Of a stretch of DNA of 55,520 bases, positions 16,621-24,823 are shown in pieces. How positions within the stretch are numbered: position 1 is the stretch's first letter; each line of letters starts with the position of its first letter. Source of the stretch: an uncultured Hyphomonadaceae bacterium (GTDB lineage Bacteria > Pseudomonadota > Alphaproteobacteria > Caulobacterales > Hyphomonadaceae); assembly GCA_938084575.1 (NCBI GenBank), contig CALKFG010000008.1:1-55520 (forward strand), read 5' to 3'. The notes under the pieces were generated by a model. That model had not been told where the DNA came from and did no database searches. It was given only the letters and a program-made list of their open reading frames with translations. Both the position numbers and the translations under genes were made by a program.

Positions 16621-16629
16621 CCACCAGGG

Positions 16630-17172
16630 TTAGTGGTCGCGACGGTGGTGTCTTTCCCAGGACTCATCCTCGTCCTCGTGGCCGTCTTCATGCTTGTGGG
16701 TGAAATGGAATTCATGGGCCCAGGTGTCGTCGGCGAAATGGGTCGAGATGGCCTCGCCCGTGGCACCGGCATGGTCGCCGGTTCCGCCAAGAACAGACCG
16801 CGCCAGAGAGCTGGCGGGCTTGAAGGTGCTGCCCGTCGTCGGGTAAAGGCCAACGCCTTCGATGATGATCTGGTTGATGTCGGCGCCCTCGAATGAGAAA
16901 ATGCCGGTTGTGACCCGGGTTTCGATGCCGGCGTCCGGCGTGTTGGTCGCCGTTGTCAGCATGATCCATTCCATTTTGACCGGTGACCCGTCTTCCGTTG
17001 TCCCGTCAAAATGCCAAATGCGCTGGTCACCGACAGAGTGGCCTTCGACGCCATGGTCGATCAGGGTCGGAGCAGGGACGCTGCCATGATAGACTTTCAG
17101 GGCGTCTGCATGGGCCGACAGGCTGCCGGTCAGGGCAAATCCGGCGATCAGGGCTGTAAGGATGTTTTTCAT
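16630..17172 (-). CDS. Secreted barrel-like protein with His/Asp/Glu-rich tail
   Basis: 180 residues from ATG 17172 (GGAG 8 nt upstream) with a signal peptide ending at AHA (about residue 22). The central part is beta-rich, and SVLGGTGDHAGATGEAIS resembles the GGTGxxAGATG turn of allene-oxide-cyclase-like barrels, as in the gene at 15552. The last 28 residues are dominated by H, D, E and R (HEFHFTHKHEDGHEDEDE, then ERHHRRDH), which could bind metal such as zinc, copper or nickel. The function is unknown; the fold is an inference from one motif. Confidence 0.65.
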   Translation of the reverse strand: MKNILTALIAGFALTGSLSAHADALKVYHGSVPAPTLIDHGVEGHSVGDQRIWHFDGTTEDGSPVKMEWIMLTTATNTPDAGIETRVTTGIFSFEGADINQIIIEGVGLYPTTGSTFKPASSLARSVLGGTGDHAGATGEAISTHFADDTWAHEFHFTHKHEDGHEDEDESWERHHRRDH

Positions 17173-17456
17173 CTCAGCGACTCCAGTGGATCGGGGTTAA
17201 AAAATTGGCCTGACAGAATGGGGATGAAGATGTCTGGCTCCGCGTGCACAGTCCGGGCGGCCGGGTGACCATTTGCGCGGAAATTCCCCACTCTGTTTGT
17301 TGGTAACCGTGCTAGGCGAATATATCACCCGGTGTCCAGACGTTTTGTGACGGGTCCTGACTCCGCCCCGCCGGAGGCCGCGCCGGGGGCGCTCCAAAGC
17401 CGTGGCAAATCCGCGTCAGCGTCGCCAGGAGTGTGCCCCCGACAGCCAGGTTCGGC

Positions 17457-18587
17457 TCACTCGTCGGGGGGTACCGCGCGCGGTTTCAGGGCCGGGGCTT
17501 CGCGGACATATTCCACCTGGTGGGGATAAGGAATCTCGATGCCTTCCCGATCGAAAACCTGTTTCACAGACTTGGTCAGGTCGGCACGGACCTGGACGAA
17601 ATCCTTGGTGGGAACCCAGGCTCTTAATCGCAGCGTGATTGCCCAGTCGCCCAGCTCGTGGACCCCGACCCAGGTTTCTGATTTCAGGGCGACCAGGGGG
17701 TGATCATTTGCGAGGCGGGCCAGAACCTCGAGCGCATGATCGAGATCGGTGTCATAGTGAACGCCATAATACAGGTCGAGCCGCCTGCGGGCATGGCGGG
17801 TATAGTTCACGACGGGATTGCCCCAGACCTGATCATTGGAATAGAAAACCTGCTTGTTATCGACCTGCCTGATCGTGGTGTTAAAGGGCGTGATTTGGGA
17901 CACCTCGCCCTCTTCATCATTGATCCGGATCCAGTCTCCGATCCGAAAAGGACGAAAGGCAGCAATCATGAACCCGGCCGCGACCGCTTTCAGCGCGTCC
18001 TGCAGAGCAAGGGCGATCGCCAGGCCAACCGCACCGACAATGGCAATCAGAGATCCCGGCGCAAAGCCGAACTGAATCATCGTCATGATGATGGCTATGC
18101 CTAGAATGGAGTAGCGGATGATCGATGCGGCAAAGCTGACCAGCGTGTCGTCCACCCGGGTTTTGCCATGCGCCCGCTCGGTAAAGGACCGCAGGGACTT
18201 ATTGATCCACGTTGCCAGAAGCACTGCAGCCCCGACAATGATCAGACCTGCCAGAGCCTTGGGCCAATACCCGATAAGCTGGTCTGCAAAGGTAAATCCC
18301 AGGGCCTCTGAAATGGCGGTTAACGCCATCAGGAACACCAGCAGCTGGATCACCGGCGCGGCCAAATCCCAGCTCGACCCGATAAAGCGGTCCTCCGTGT
18401 CATAGCGTCTGCGGCCGACAGCTCTGACCAGGCGCTTGGACGCATATCCGACGCTATAAGAAATCAGGACGGCGGCAAAAACGATGAGCAGGAACCAGAC
18501 CTGCGGCACCACTGACTGTATCCATGCCGGCCAGTCATGTGTTGGAAACGGTAATTGGGTGATCCTGTTCATCGGATCGGTGTACAT
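17457..18587 (-). CDS. Mechanosensitive ion channel, MscS family
   Basis: 376 residues. Four or so membrane helices fill residues 20-200, and the pore-lining helix reads AIVGAVGLAIALALQDALKA, with the Gly/Ala packing typical of MscS TM3. The cytoplasmic beta domain follows (FRIGDWIRINDEEGEVSQI, then PNSQV-like YSNDQVWGNPVVNYT) and ends in the alpha/beta part. Such channels release solutes on hypo-osmotic shock from the inner membrane. It starts at ATG 18587, with an alternative ATG at 18572. It stands alone, with long gaps on both sides. Confidence 0.92.
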   Translation of the reverse strand: MYTDPMNRITQLPFPTHDWPAWIQSVVPQVWFLLIVFAAVLISYSVGYASKRLVRAVGRRRYDTEDRFIGSSWDLAAPVIQLLVFLMALTAISEALGFTFADQLIGYWPKALAGLIIVGAAVLLATWINKSLRSFTERAHGKTRVDDTLVSFAASIIRYSILGIAIIMTMIQFGFAPGSLIAIVGAVGLAIALALQDALKAVAAGFMIAAFRPFRIGDWIRINDEEGEVSQITPFNTTIRQVDNKQVFYSNDQVWGNPVVNYTRHARRRLDLYYGVHYDTDLDHALEVLARLANDHPLVALKSETWVGVHELGDWAITLRLRAWVPTKDFVQVRADLTKSVKQVFDREGIEIPYPHQVEYVREAPALKPRAVPPDE

Positions 18588-19023
18588 CAGAATGACGCAA
18601 TCGCAACGATTTGGTTCTGGCTTTGGCAGGGTGGAGCGGCAGATCGATCAACCCGGTTAGATGCGGCCAAAATAGCGGGCAGGATCCTTGTCCCTCGGTT
18701 GTGTCTCCGGGCCTCTTTCATCCTAAGGGGGCATGCCGCGCCGAAGGTTCAAAGGTCAGCCCATTACCAAGCCCAGCCCGGCGTTTGGCGTATGGCAGAT
18801 CGCTGAGGCTATTACCCGGCCACATGCCTAGAGTTGAGTGGCGCTCGCCAAGATTGTGTTCGCTTGTTATTATTTCAACCGCGGCTAGAGACGGCGTGGG
18901 AATAGGCAAAATGTGAGAGCAGCCCTTCAGGCGTCGTGAGATGTCGTGGGGCTGCTGTTTTGGACCTTCCAGACCCGCCGCACACGACATCTATCCGGCT
19001 CAAGTGTGCCGCGCCGGATCTGT
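18588..19023. other. Intergenic region with one long-loop hairpin
   Basis: No supported gene. AGCAGCCC (18918-18925) pairs with GGGCTGCT (18949-18956) and is followed by GTTTT on the plus strand. This could be the 3' end of an unrecognised small transcript or an accidental hairpin. Confidence 0.35.
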
Positions 19024-19060
19024 TTAAAAGGTCCAGCCCGATGATCATACCGGGCTGGAC
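19024..19060 (-). terminator. Intrinsic terminator of the selenocysteine operon
   Basis: GTCCAGCCCG (19060-19051 on the minus strand) pairs perfectly with CGGGCTGGAC (19040-19031), 10 bp, followed by CTTTTAAA. It is 22 bp after the final stop codon of the UGSC selenoprotein gene, which supports the idea that translation normally runs through the internal TGA to 19083. Confidence 0.8.
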
Positions 19061-19082
19061 GAGATCGTCTGTCGGGTCTGCA

Positions 19083-19601
19083 TCAGACCGACAGTGCGTC
19101 AATCACCTGGGCAAAGACGGACCGTGCCTTGTCCCGCATCTCCTCATCCGTGGCATCCTGAATGGGATGGTCGACGAGCACGAAACGGGCGTCATGCATG
19201 CCCAGCGCGTCGCGCTGGGTGACGGCGGCATTGTGAAATTCACTGGAGGCAATGGTGATGGCCGGGAGGCCCTGGATTTCAAACCAGACTGTGTCGTGCA
19301 TACTGCACGTCGTACAAGACCCTCAGTCAGCCAGACCTTCAATGATATAGTTGCATTCCGCTTTTATCTGCGCCCGCAAAGGGTCCGGGCAGGGTTTGGT
19401 AAAGGTTGGCTTGGCATAACGCCGGACCTCAAGGTCCGGCATCCGCTCGCCAAACAGGCGTTCAAGCTCATCAAGCAGAATGTTGCCCCTCGGTTTTCGG
19501 ATATCCATCAAGCCGATAATGCCGGAGAGGTTTCCCGTGCGCGGCGTAATTTGCCGAGCAACCGGGACCCGTTCATCTGTCGGGTCTAAGATTGTTTCCA
19601 T
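19083..19601 (-). CDS. UGSC-type selenoprotein (selenocysteine at TGA 19325-19323)
   Basis: 172 residues if the in-frame TGA at codon 93 is read as selenocysteine. The frame runs from ATG 19601 (AGGAGGAG RBS) through ECNYIIEGLAD, then TGA, then GSCTTCSMHDTVWFEIQG, to a stop at 19083, giving the motif U-G-S-C of the known UGSC (seleno)protein family. The half after the TGA has normal protein composition and is in the same frame. selA, selB and tRNA-Sec lie just upstream, and a hairpin with a G-containing apical loop begins 14 nt after the TGA. The terminator lies after the second half, not after the TGA. The selenocysteine-GSC site is presumably the redox or catalytic centre. The substrate is unknown. 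It follows the thioredoxin-like gene by 11 bp. Confidence 0.93.
19295..19325 (-). promoter_or_regulatory. SECIS-like hairpin following the selenocysteine TGA
   Basis: After TGA (19325-19323), CGTGC (19309-19305) pairs with GCACG (19299-19295) around the apical loop AGTAT. A G in the first positions of a small loop, 10-20 nt after the UGA, is the pattern SelB recognises in bacterial mRNAs. Weaker outer pairing is possible. Confidence 0.6.
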
Positions 19602-19612
19602 GTCTCCTCCTG

Positions 19613-21202
19613 TTAAAAATGCTCGTCTATTTTTCTCGACACAGATTGTGACCCCATGGCACCGGTGACCCAGCCATGAAAGGCGCTGGAAAATTTACCG
19701 GCATCCGAGCCCGCAACGACGAGGTGAATGTATTCCGTTCCGGCAAATTTCGGAACATGGCGATCAAGCTGTTCCGGGCTCAACTGGGCAGCGGCCTGCC
19801 GGGTCATGCCCGCGCCCGAAATATTGTCGGCGACCATGGTCCTCAAGGGGCGCCGGGTGACATGCTGGATACGGTCGCGCAGCCGATCTTTGGAATAAGT
19901 GCCGTCGCGCATCAGCGTGTCGATATGTTCCGGGCAGACAACCAGCAAGCTGTCCACCGGCATCATATGGTATTTGGAGAGAAACATCGAATCGAGACCG
20001 AGCGCGAGGGACCCGGCAATCTCGTCCGGTGCGCGGGATTCCTGATCGACAATCTGCACCGGGCCTGAGGTCATTGCAAACGCCGTCACAACGGACTCAT
20101 CCTGTTTAAAGCCGCGCTCGACATGCAGCGGCGCCCAGGGGGAGCGTTCCTCCCACTCGGCAAAGCACATGGTGAACTTCATGGGGCTGCCCAGAGTGGA
20201 CCGGTCCGTGCCTCCCGGCTTGGAGCCGCCGACGTTCCGCACGACCAGTCGGACGGCCCGACCAATCGTGGCATTGGCCCGGTTGCCAGTGCCAAGGGCC
20301 ATCAGGCCCATATTCATACCAATGCGATGACGGATCGGACCATTGACCAGCAGAACCGGCGACGCGCCCATGGTGGTTGCCATGACCCCGTGGATATTGA
20401 AAGCATCGGTGCACAGGGCTTCAATGGCGGCGATAATCACAGGCAGATACTCTGGCCTGCAGCCGGCCATGACGGCGTTGATCGCAATTTTTTCAATCGT
20501 TGCCTCGCCCATATTGGGCGGCATTTCCGCAATCACGTCCTGCGGATGGCGCTGAGTTCCGGCCAACATGCGCAGAACGCGCTCCGGCGTCGGCGGGACC
20601 AGGGGAAGACCATCTGAAAAGCCCTGATCGAACATGAATTCGGCGGTATCGTCAGCGGGCGCAATCTCGATCCGCCGCGCCCGGATAGGGCTGTCCTCGG
20701 CGGCCGCTTTCAACCGCTCATAAATGTCGGGATCGAGATGCCTGGACGCACAGCCGGGGCGCCAGTCGGGAAGGCTGGCCCAGTCGATCGGTGCCGGCGT
20801 AAGGTCGACTGCGTGCGCAAGGGCTTGCGACAGGCTTTGCCATTCCGCACGGACGAACCCTTCGACATGGGTCTCAACACCATCGCCCCCAGGACACCAA
20901 TACAGGGCCGGAACGACCTCGAAGTCCCAAGCAAAAGAGGTGAGCAGCTTGCTATCATCCAGGATGGGCAGGGTCAGGCCGTGCCGGTCCTGGAGACGGA
21001 GATTGCCGTCCTTGGATTGTCCGATAATCCATATATTCGCAGCGTCGCCATAATGGTCGTGAAACGCCTGCAGCAGCGGGGCTGCGAGATTGCAGGTTGC
21101 GCAGTCTTCCTTGGCAAAGCAAAGGAACGTGGGCTTCGAGGACGGAAAGGTATGCGCCTCACCGGCGACTGAAATCAGCTTGAAGTCGGGTTTGCGCCCC
21201 AT
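19613..21202 (-). CDS. Two-domain protein: thioredoxin-like N-terminus plus UGSC-associated domain
   Basis: 529 residues from ATG 21202 (AAAGGGA 7 nt upstream). An upstream extension of the frame would run into tRNA-Sec and is rejected. Residues 1-120 look like a thioredoxin/peroxiredoxin fold with an active-site-like CATC (34-37) in FAKEDCATCNLAAPLL. From about residue 175 a large second domain follows: MFDQGFSDGLPLVPPTPERV, NMGEATIEKIAINAVMAGC, then MGLMALGTGNRANATIGRA. I recognise this domain only as a partner of UGSC proteins. It is 11 bp upstream of the selenoprotein gene, so the two are co-expressed and probably act together: the thioredoxin part could reduce the selenocysteine centre (inference). 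The cysteine pair here is not replaced by selenocysteine. Confidence 0.75.
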   Translation of the reverse strand: MGRKPDFKLISVAGEAHTFPSSKPTFLCFAKEDCATCNLAAPLLQAFHDHYGDAANIWIIGQSKDGNLRLQDRHGLTLPILDDSKLLTSFAWDFEVVPALYWCPGGDGVETHVEGFVRAEWQSLSQALAHAVDLTPAPIDWASLPDWRPGCASRHLDPDIYERLKAAAEDSPIRARRIEIAPADDTAEFMFDQGFSDGLPLVPPTPERVLRMLAGTQRHPQDVIAEMPPNMGEATIEKIAINAVMAGCRPEYLPVIIAAIEALCTDAFNIHGVMATTMGASPVLLVNGPIRHRIGMNMGLMALGTGNRANATIGRAVRLVVRNVGGSKPGGTDRSTLGSPMKFTMCFAEWEERSPWAPLHVERGFKQDESVVTAFAMTSGPVQIVDQESRAPDEIAGSLALGLDSMFLSKYHMMPVDSLLVVCPEHIDTLMRDGTYSKDRLRDRIQHVTRRPLRTMVADNISGAGMTRQAAAQLSPEQLDRHVPKFAGTEYIHLVVAGSDAGKFSSAFHGWVTGAMGSQSVSRKIDEHF

Positions 21203-21283
21203 CGGTGTCCCTTTCCTGCCACCGACGAGTATGCCGCTATCTGTCCACTTGTCCATTCTTGCAAGGGACCTGCGACGAGCGAC

Positions 21284-21379
21284 TGGCGGAGGCGGATGGG
21301 AATCGAACCCACCACACGCCGGTAACGGCGGGTCCATGGTTTTGAAGACCAGGGGAGCCACCAGACTCCAGTCGCCTCC
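21284..21379 (-). tRNA. selC: tRNA-Sec (anticodon UCA)
   Basis: The minus-strand sequence starts GGAGGCGA and ends CCGCCTCC-G-CCA, an 8-position acceptor arm with encoded CCA (21286-21284). The anticodon loop CTTCAAA carries TCA (21345-21343). The T arm reads GGTGGGTTCGATTCCCATC. A long variable arm with stem CGCCG/CGGCG is present. Length (96 nt), long extra arm and UCA anticodon identify selenocysteine tRNA. It sits between selB and the thioredoxin-like gene on the same strand and may be cut from one long transcript. Confidence 0.96.
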
Positions 21380-21433
21380 GAAGAGGTCAACCTAACCTCT
21401 TGTGGCGGGAAGGGAAAGCGGGTGCAGGCATGA

Positions 21434-23326
21434 TCAGCCCTGTGTTTCAATATTGAAATATCGGGCATTGCCCTGCCGGGTTGTGAGGCCCTTCCGGTCA
21501 AAATACTCCAGCAGGGGAACAACCAGCTTGCGATTGGTTCCCAGGGCGTGGCGGGCTTCGCTGGTTGTGAATTGGGTTGGTGCAGGGAATTTGTTTGCGA
21601 GGTCCGTCGCCGCATCCCTGGCAGTCTGGCAATGTACGACCAGCGACTGCCGAAGGGCATGATTGTACAGACGCAGGGCCCGTCCACTCCAGACCAGCAA
21701 GTCGATCAGATCTTCATCTGCAATGCGACGCGACGGTTCGTATTGTCCGGGCTGAAGCGCGGCGTCGAGCAGGTGCGCTTCGGTCCGGGTCAAGTTTTCC
21801 TGATCACCGGGGCTCATCAGGCGAAAGGGATCATGATCGCTACGGGCCAACCCATCGCCCCGCCTTTCTATATCACCGGATGCGATCAGGCTGGCTTCTG
21901 CGTGGGTCAGCAGGACTGCGGGGGTGTCCTGAATACGCGACCGGATCATGGTCAGGGCATGGGCCGGCCGCAGCGGCCAGATGGCATGCAAAGCGTCAAG
22001 CTGCTGCAAATAGGACGTCCGGGCAAGGTCGAGGGACGATCCGTCGAAGACATTCCCGGCATCATCCAAAACGAAGGTGGGCATAAGTGCCTGGCGGCAG
22101 GCCGGCCCGTCGAGGCCGGCAAGACGCACAACATCATCGAGCCGGGCATACCCGCCGTCGCGCTCGGTCAGCGCCTTGGCTATGCCTGAAACATCGCCGC
22201 TATGGGTGGCCTCAAGGACGGCGATTTGGCGAGCTTTCCGGCGTCCTTGATCCCGCGCGACAGGGTCCAGAATTTGTCCCCCAGCCAAACGACCTGTGTG
22301 GCCTTGCCGCAGCAGAATCACAGGCTGGCCAGCATAAGCAATTTGGGGTTTTTGAAAGAGAAGCTGGGCGTATTGCGGCAGGGTCGGATCGCTTGGGTGC
22401 AGATCATATAATTTCACCCTTGCGCTGCTGTTCTGGGTGCCATGAAGCGCCACGACGTGTTCCATGTGTTGCATTGGTGCGGGGGCTTCAGGTCCGGGCT
22501 TGATCCGGATATCAAATCGCTTGGAGGGGGCGAACGCTCCGACGGCGCAGAGAACCGAACCCCTCGACAGAGCCCCCGACGCGCTGTTTCTGAGGTTGAC
22601 TGCAACTCGGGCGCCAGGGGCGACTTGGGCAACCTCCTCGCCATTGACCTGCAGCCTGCGCAAGGAGACCGGTATCGCCCCCGGTTCCACTTGGCAGGCC
22701 CGGCTTGGGCTGAGCGCGCCACCCAGCAGGGTTCCCGTGATGATGGTTCCAACGCCGCGTTGCGAAAAAACACGATCGATCGGTAGGTAGGGTTCGATCG
22801 GCCTTTCAGGTGGTTTCAGGTTGAAAACCAGATGGTCAAGGGCCGCCTTCAGCGTGTCGAGGCCATCGCCGCTAAGGGCGGAGCAGGCACAGACAGATGG
22901 ACTTTCAAAACCGTAGCTGCGGAGCAGGCCGGAAGTCTCCTGTCTTAGCGTCTGACATTGATCGGGTTGCGCCCTGTCTGCCTTCGTAATCGCTACAACG
23001 GCGTGTTTTAGTCCCATAAAATGTGCAATTTCAATGTGTTGCTTCGTCTGTTCCTGGAGACCATCTATGGCCGACACAACCAGCAGAATGGCCTGAACGC
23101 CGCTCAGTCCGGCAATGGTCGTCTGCAGGAAGTCGACATGGCCGGGCGCATCAATCAGGTTCAGCCGACCCGATGGCAGATCGCACCTTGCAAATCCAAG
23201 CGACAGGGTCAGGCGCCGCCGTTTTTCTTCAGGCTGGGTATCGGTATCTGTCCCGGTGAGCGCTTTGACCAGGGACGTCTTGCCATGGTCAACATGACCC
23301 AGCACGGTGATGACGGCATGGCTCAT
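21434..23326 (-). CDS. selB: Selenocysteine-specific translation elongation factor SelB
   Basis: 630 residues. The GTPase domain has the P-loop GHVDHGKTSL (residues 10-19), switch II DAPGHVDF and the base-recognition motif TKAD. Domains II and III of the EF-Tu type follow, and the C-terminus carries winged-helix repeats that bind the SECIS RNA (ending near RKLVVPLLEYFDRKGLTTRQ). It delivers selenocysteyl-tRNA-Sec to UGA codons that carry a SECIS hairpin. Its ATG (23326) overlaps the stop of selA by 4 bp (ATGA), so the genes are translationally coupled. Confidence 0.96.
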   Translation of the reverse strand: MSHAVITVLGHVDHGKTSLVKALTGTDTDTQPEEKRRRLTLSLGFARCDLPSGRLNLIDAPGHVDFLQTTIAGLSGVQAILLVVSAIDGLQEQTKQHIEIAHFMGLKHAVVAITKADRAQPDQCQTLRQETSGLLRSYGFESPSVCACSALSGDGLDTLKAALDHLVFNLKPPERPIEPYLPIDRVFSQRGVGTIITGTLLGGALSPSRACQVEPGAIPVSLRRLQVNGEEVAQVAPGARVAVNLRNSASGALSRGSVLCAVGAFAPSKRFDIRIKPGPEAPAPMQHMEHVVALHGTQNSSARVKLYDLHPSDPTLPQYAQLLFQKPQIAYAGQPVILLRQGHTGRLAGGQILDPVARDQGRRKARQIAVLEATHSGDVSGIAKALTERDGGYARLDDVVRLAGLDGPACRQALMPTFVLDDAGNVFDGSSLDLARTSYLQQLDALHAIWPLRPAHALTMIRSRIQDTPAVLLTHAEASLIASGDIERRGDGLARSDHDPFRLMSPGDQENLTRTEAHLLDAALQPGQYEPSRRIADEDLIDLLVWSGRALRLYNHALRQSLVVHCQTARDAATDLANKFPAPTQFTTSEARHALGTNRKLVVPLLEYFDRKGLTTRQGNARYFNIETQG

Positions 23327-24714
23327 GCGCGCATGGCGGAAAGCACCATTTGGGCGACCTGGCTAACCTCCGCATCGGCGACTGTCCGCGCGTCCAGAAG
23401 CAGCCTGTCTTGCGAGATGCGGCCAATGACCGGCATGCTGCCCGCTCTGAGGCGCCGCGACAGCTCCTGTGCCGAGCAGTCCGAACAGGTCAGCGCGACC
23501 GCAAAGCTCGGCAGGTCCTGCTGCGGCAGGGAGCCTGCACCGGCGCGTGCGACGGTGTGTACGAGCTGAGTGTCCAGTCCATCAAGCGCCCCGATCTGTG
23601 CCGCGAGGCGGCCCGCCCGCTTTTTCACTGTTTCGAGTGTTTCGGATAGGGCTTGCAGGACGGGGATGCGTTCGACCGGTCTGTTAGGGGCACGATACAG
23701 GTCAAGGGTCGCGCAAAGCGCTGACAGTGACAATTTATCGATCCGAACCGCCCGTGCGATTGGATGCTTGAGGATGCGCTCAATAAGGGCCCGTTTGCCT
23801 GCGATTATACCGGCCTGGGGTCCCCCCAGAAGTTTGTCGCCGGAAAAGGTAACAAGGTCGACCCCCGATGCCAGAACGTCGCTAATCACCGGTTCATCCG
23901 GCAGGCCATAGGAGGCAAGATCAATCAGGACGCCGCTGCCGAGGTCTTCGACCAGGGGCAGCCTGTGTCGGTTCGAGAGATCTGAAAGGTCGCGGCGGCC
24001 AGGCGAAGAGGTAAAGCCGACGATCTTGTAATTGCTGGTATGGCTTTTGAGCAGGAGCCCGGTGTCTTCGGTAATGGCCATTTCATAGTCACTCAGATGG
24101 GTCTTATTGGTGGTTCCGACCTCTTTGAGCTCGGCGCCACTCTGCAGGATGATATCTGGCATCCTGAAAGAGCCCCCGATCTCAACCAGCTCACCGCGCG
24201 ATATCACGACCTGCTTTCCCGATGCGAGCGCTGTCAGGCTGGCCATAATCGCAGCGGCACCATTGTTGACGACCATGGCAGCTTCCGCACCGGTGAGCGC
24301 GCAAATTTGTGCCGCGACATGGTCCTGGCGGGAGCCGCGGTGACCAGTCTCGAGGTCCAATTCCAGAGTCGAGTAATTTTCGGCTACGTCTTGCACCGCT
24401 TTGATGGCCTCCGGCGCCAATCGGGCCCGACCGAGATTGGTATGGATAAGGATGCCGGTCGCATTAATGACCGACGTCAGCGTGATGTCCCGTTTTCCCG
24501 ACAGCCGCACCGCAATGTCATGGAAGAAACCCGAATGCGGGTCGAGCCCCTCGGCTGCGTCATCGCCTGCAATGATGGCAGTGCGAATTTCCTGGAGCCG
24601 GTCGCGAATGGCCTGTGTCACGTCGTCATGACCGAATTCATGGATCAGCAGGACCGCGGGCGGGCTTTCCAGCAGCCGCTGGATCTGGGGCAGTTGTCTG
24701 AGGCGGTTTTGCAT
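23323..24714 (-). CDS. selA: L-seryl-tRNA(Sec) selenium transferase SelA
   Basis: 463 residues, the normal SelA length. The PLP-binding lysine is in TFSGDKLLGGPQAG at K294; INATGILIHTNLGRA (about residues 83-97) and LETGHRGSRQDH are typical SelA segments. The enzyme converts seryl-tRNA-Sec to selenocysteyl-tRNA-Sec using selenophosphate. It is the first gene of selA-selB-tRNA-Sec-thioredoxin-like-UGSC on the minus strand. The selenophosphate donor enzyme SelD is not encoded in this window and must be elsewhere. Confidence 0.97.
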   Translation of the reverse strand: MQNRLRQLPQIQRLLESPPAVLLIHEFGHDDVTQAIRDRLQEIRTAIIAGDDAAEGLDPHSGFFHDIAVRLSGKRDITLTSVINATGILIHTNLGRARLAPEAIKAVQDVAENYSTLELDLETGHRGSRQDHVAAQICALTGAEAAMVVNNGAAAIMASLTALASGKQVVISRGELVEIGGSFRMPDIILQSGAELKEVGTTNKTHLSDYEMAITEDTGLLLKSHTSNYKIVGFTSSPGRRDLSDLSNRHRLPLVEDLGSGVLIDLASYGLPDEPVISDVLASGVDLVTFSGDKLLGGPQAGIIAGKRALIERILKHPIARAVRIDKLSLSALCATLDLYRAPNRPVERIPVLQALSETLETVKKRAGRLAAQIGALDGLDTQLVHTVARAGAGSLPQQDLPSFAVALTCSDCSAQELSRRLRAGSMPVIGRISQDRLLLDARTVADAEVSQVAQMVLSAMRA

Positions 24715-24823
24715 GTGTCATTGTTTCCCAAGACCATCCGCCGCGCAAGCGCCCGGCTTCGCCTGCAAGCGTGTGCGGGTGAGGGTTGGCTCGAGCTCCT
24801 GACGGCCGAAATTGCGGCGGACC

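Noticed and set aside
19323-19601. A 92-residue protein ending at the TGA, or a pseudogene split by a stop
   Set aside because: The frame continues with conserved-looking sequence and the UGSC motif, and selA, selB and tRNA-Sec are adjacent; read-through as selenocysteine explains it better.
21203-21361. Longer N-terminus of the thioredoxin-like protein
   Set aside because: It would overlap tRNA-Sec and has no RBS; ATG 21202 has one.
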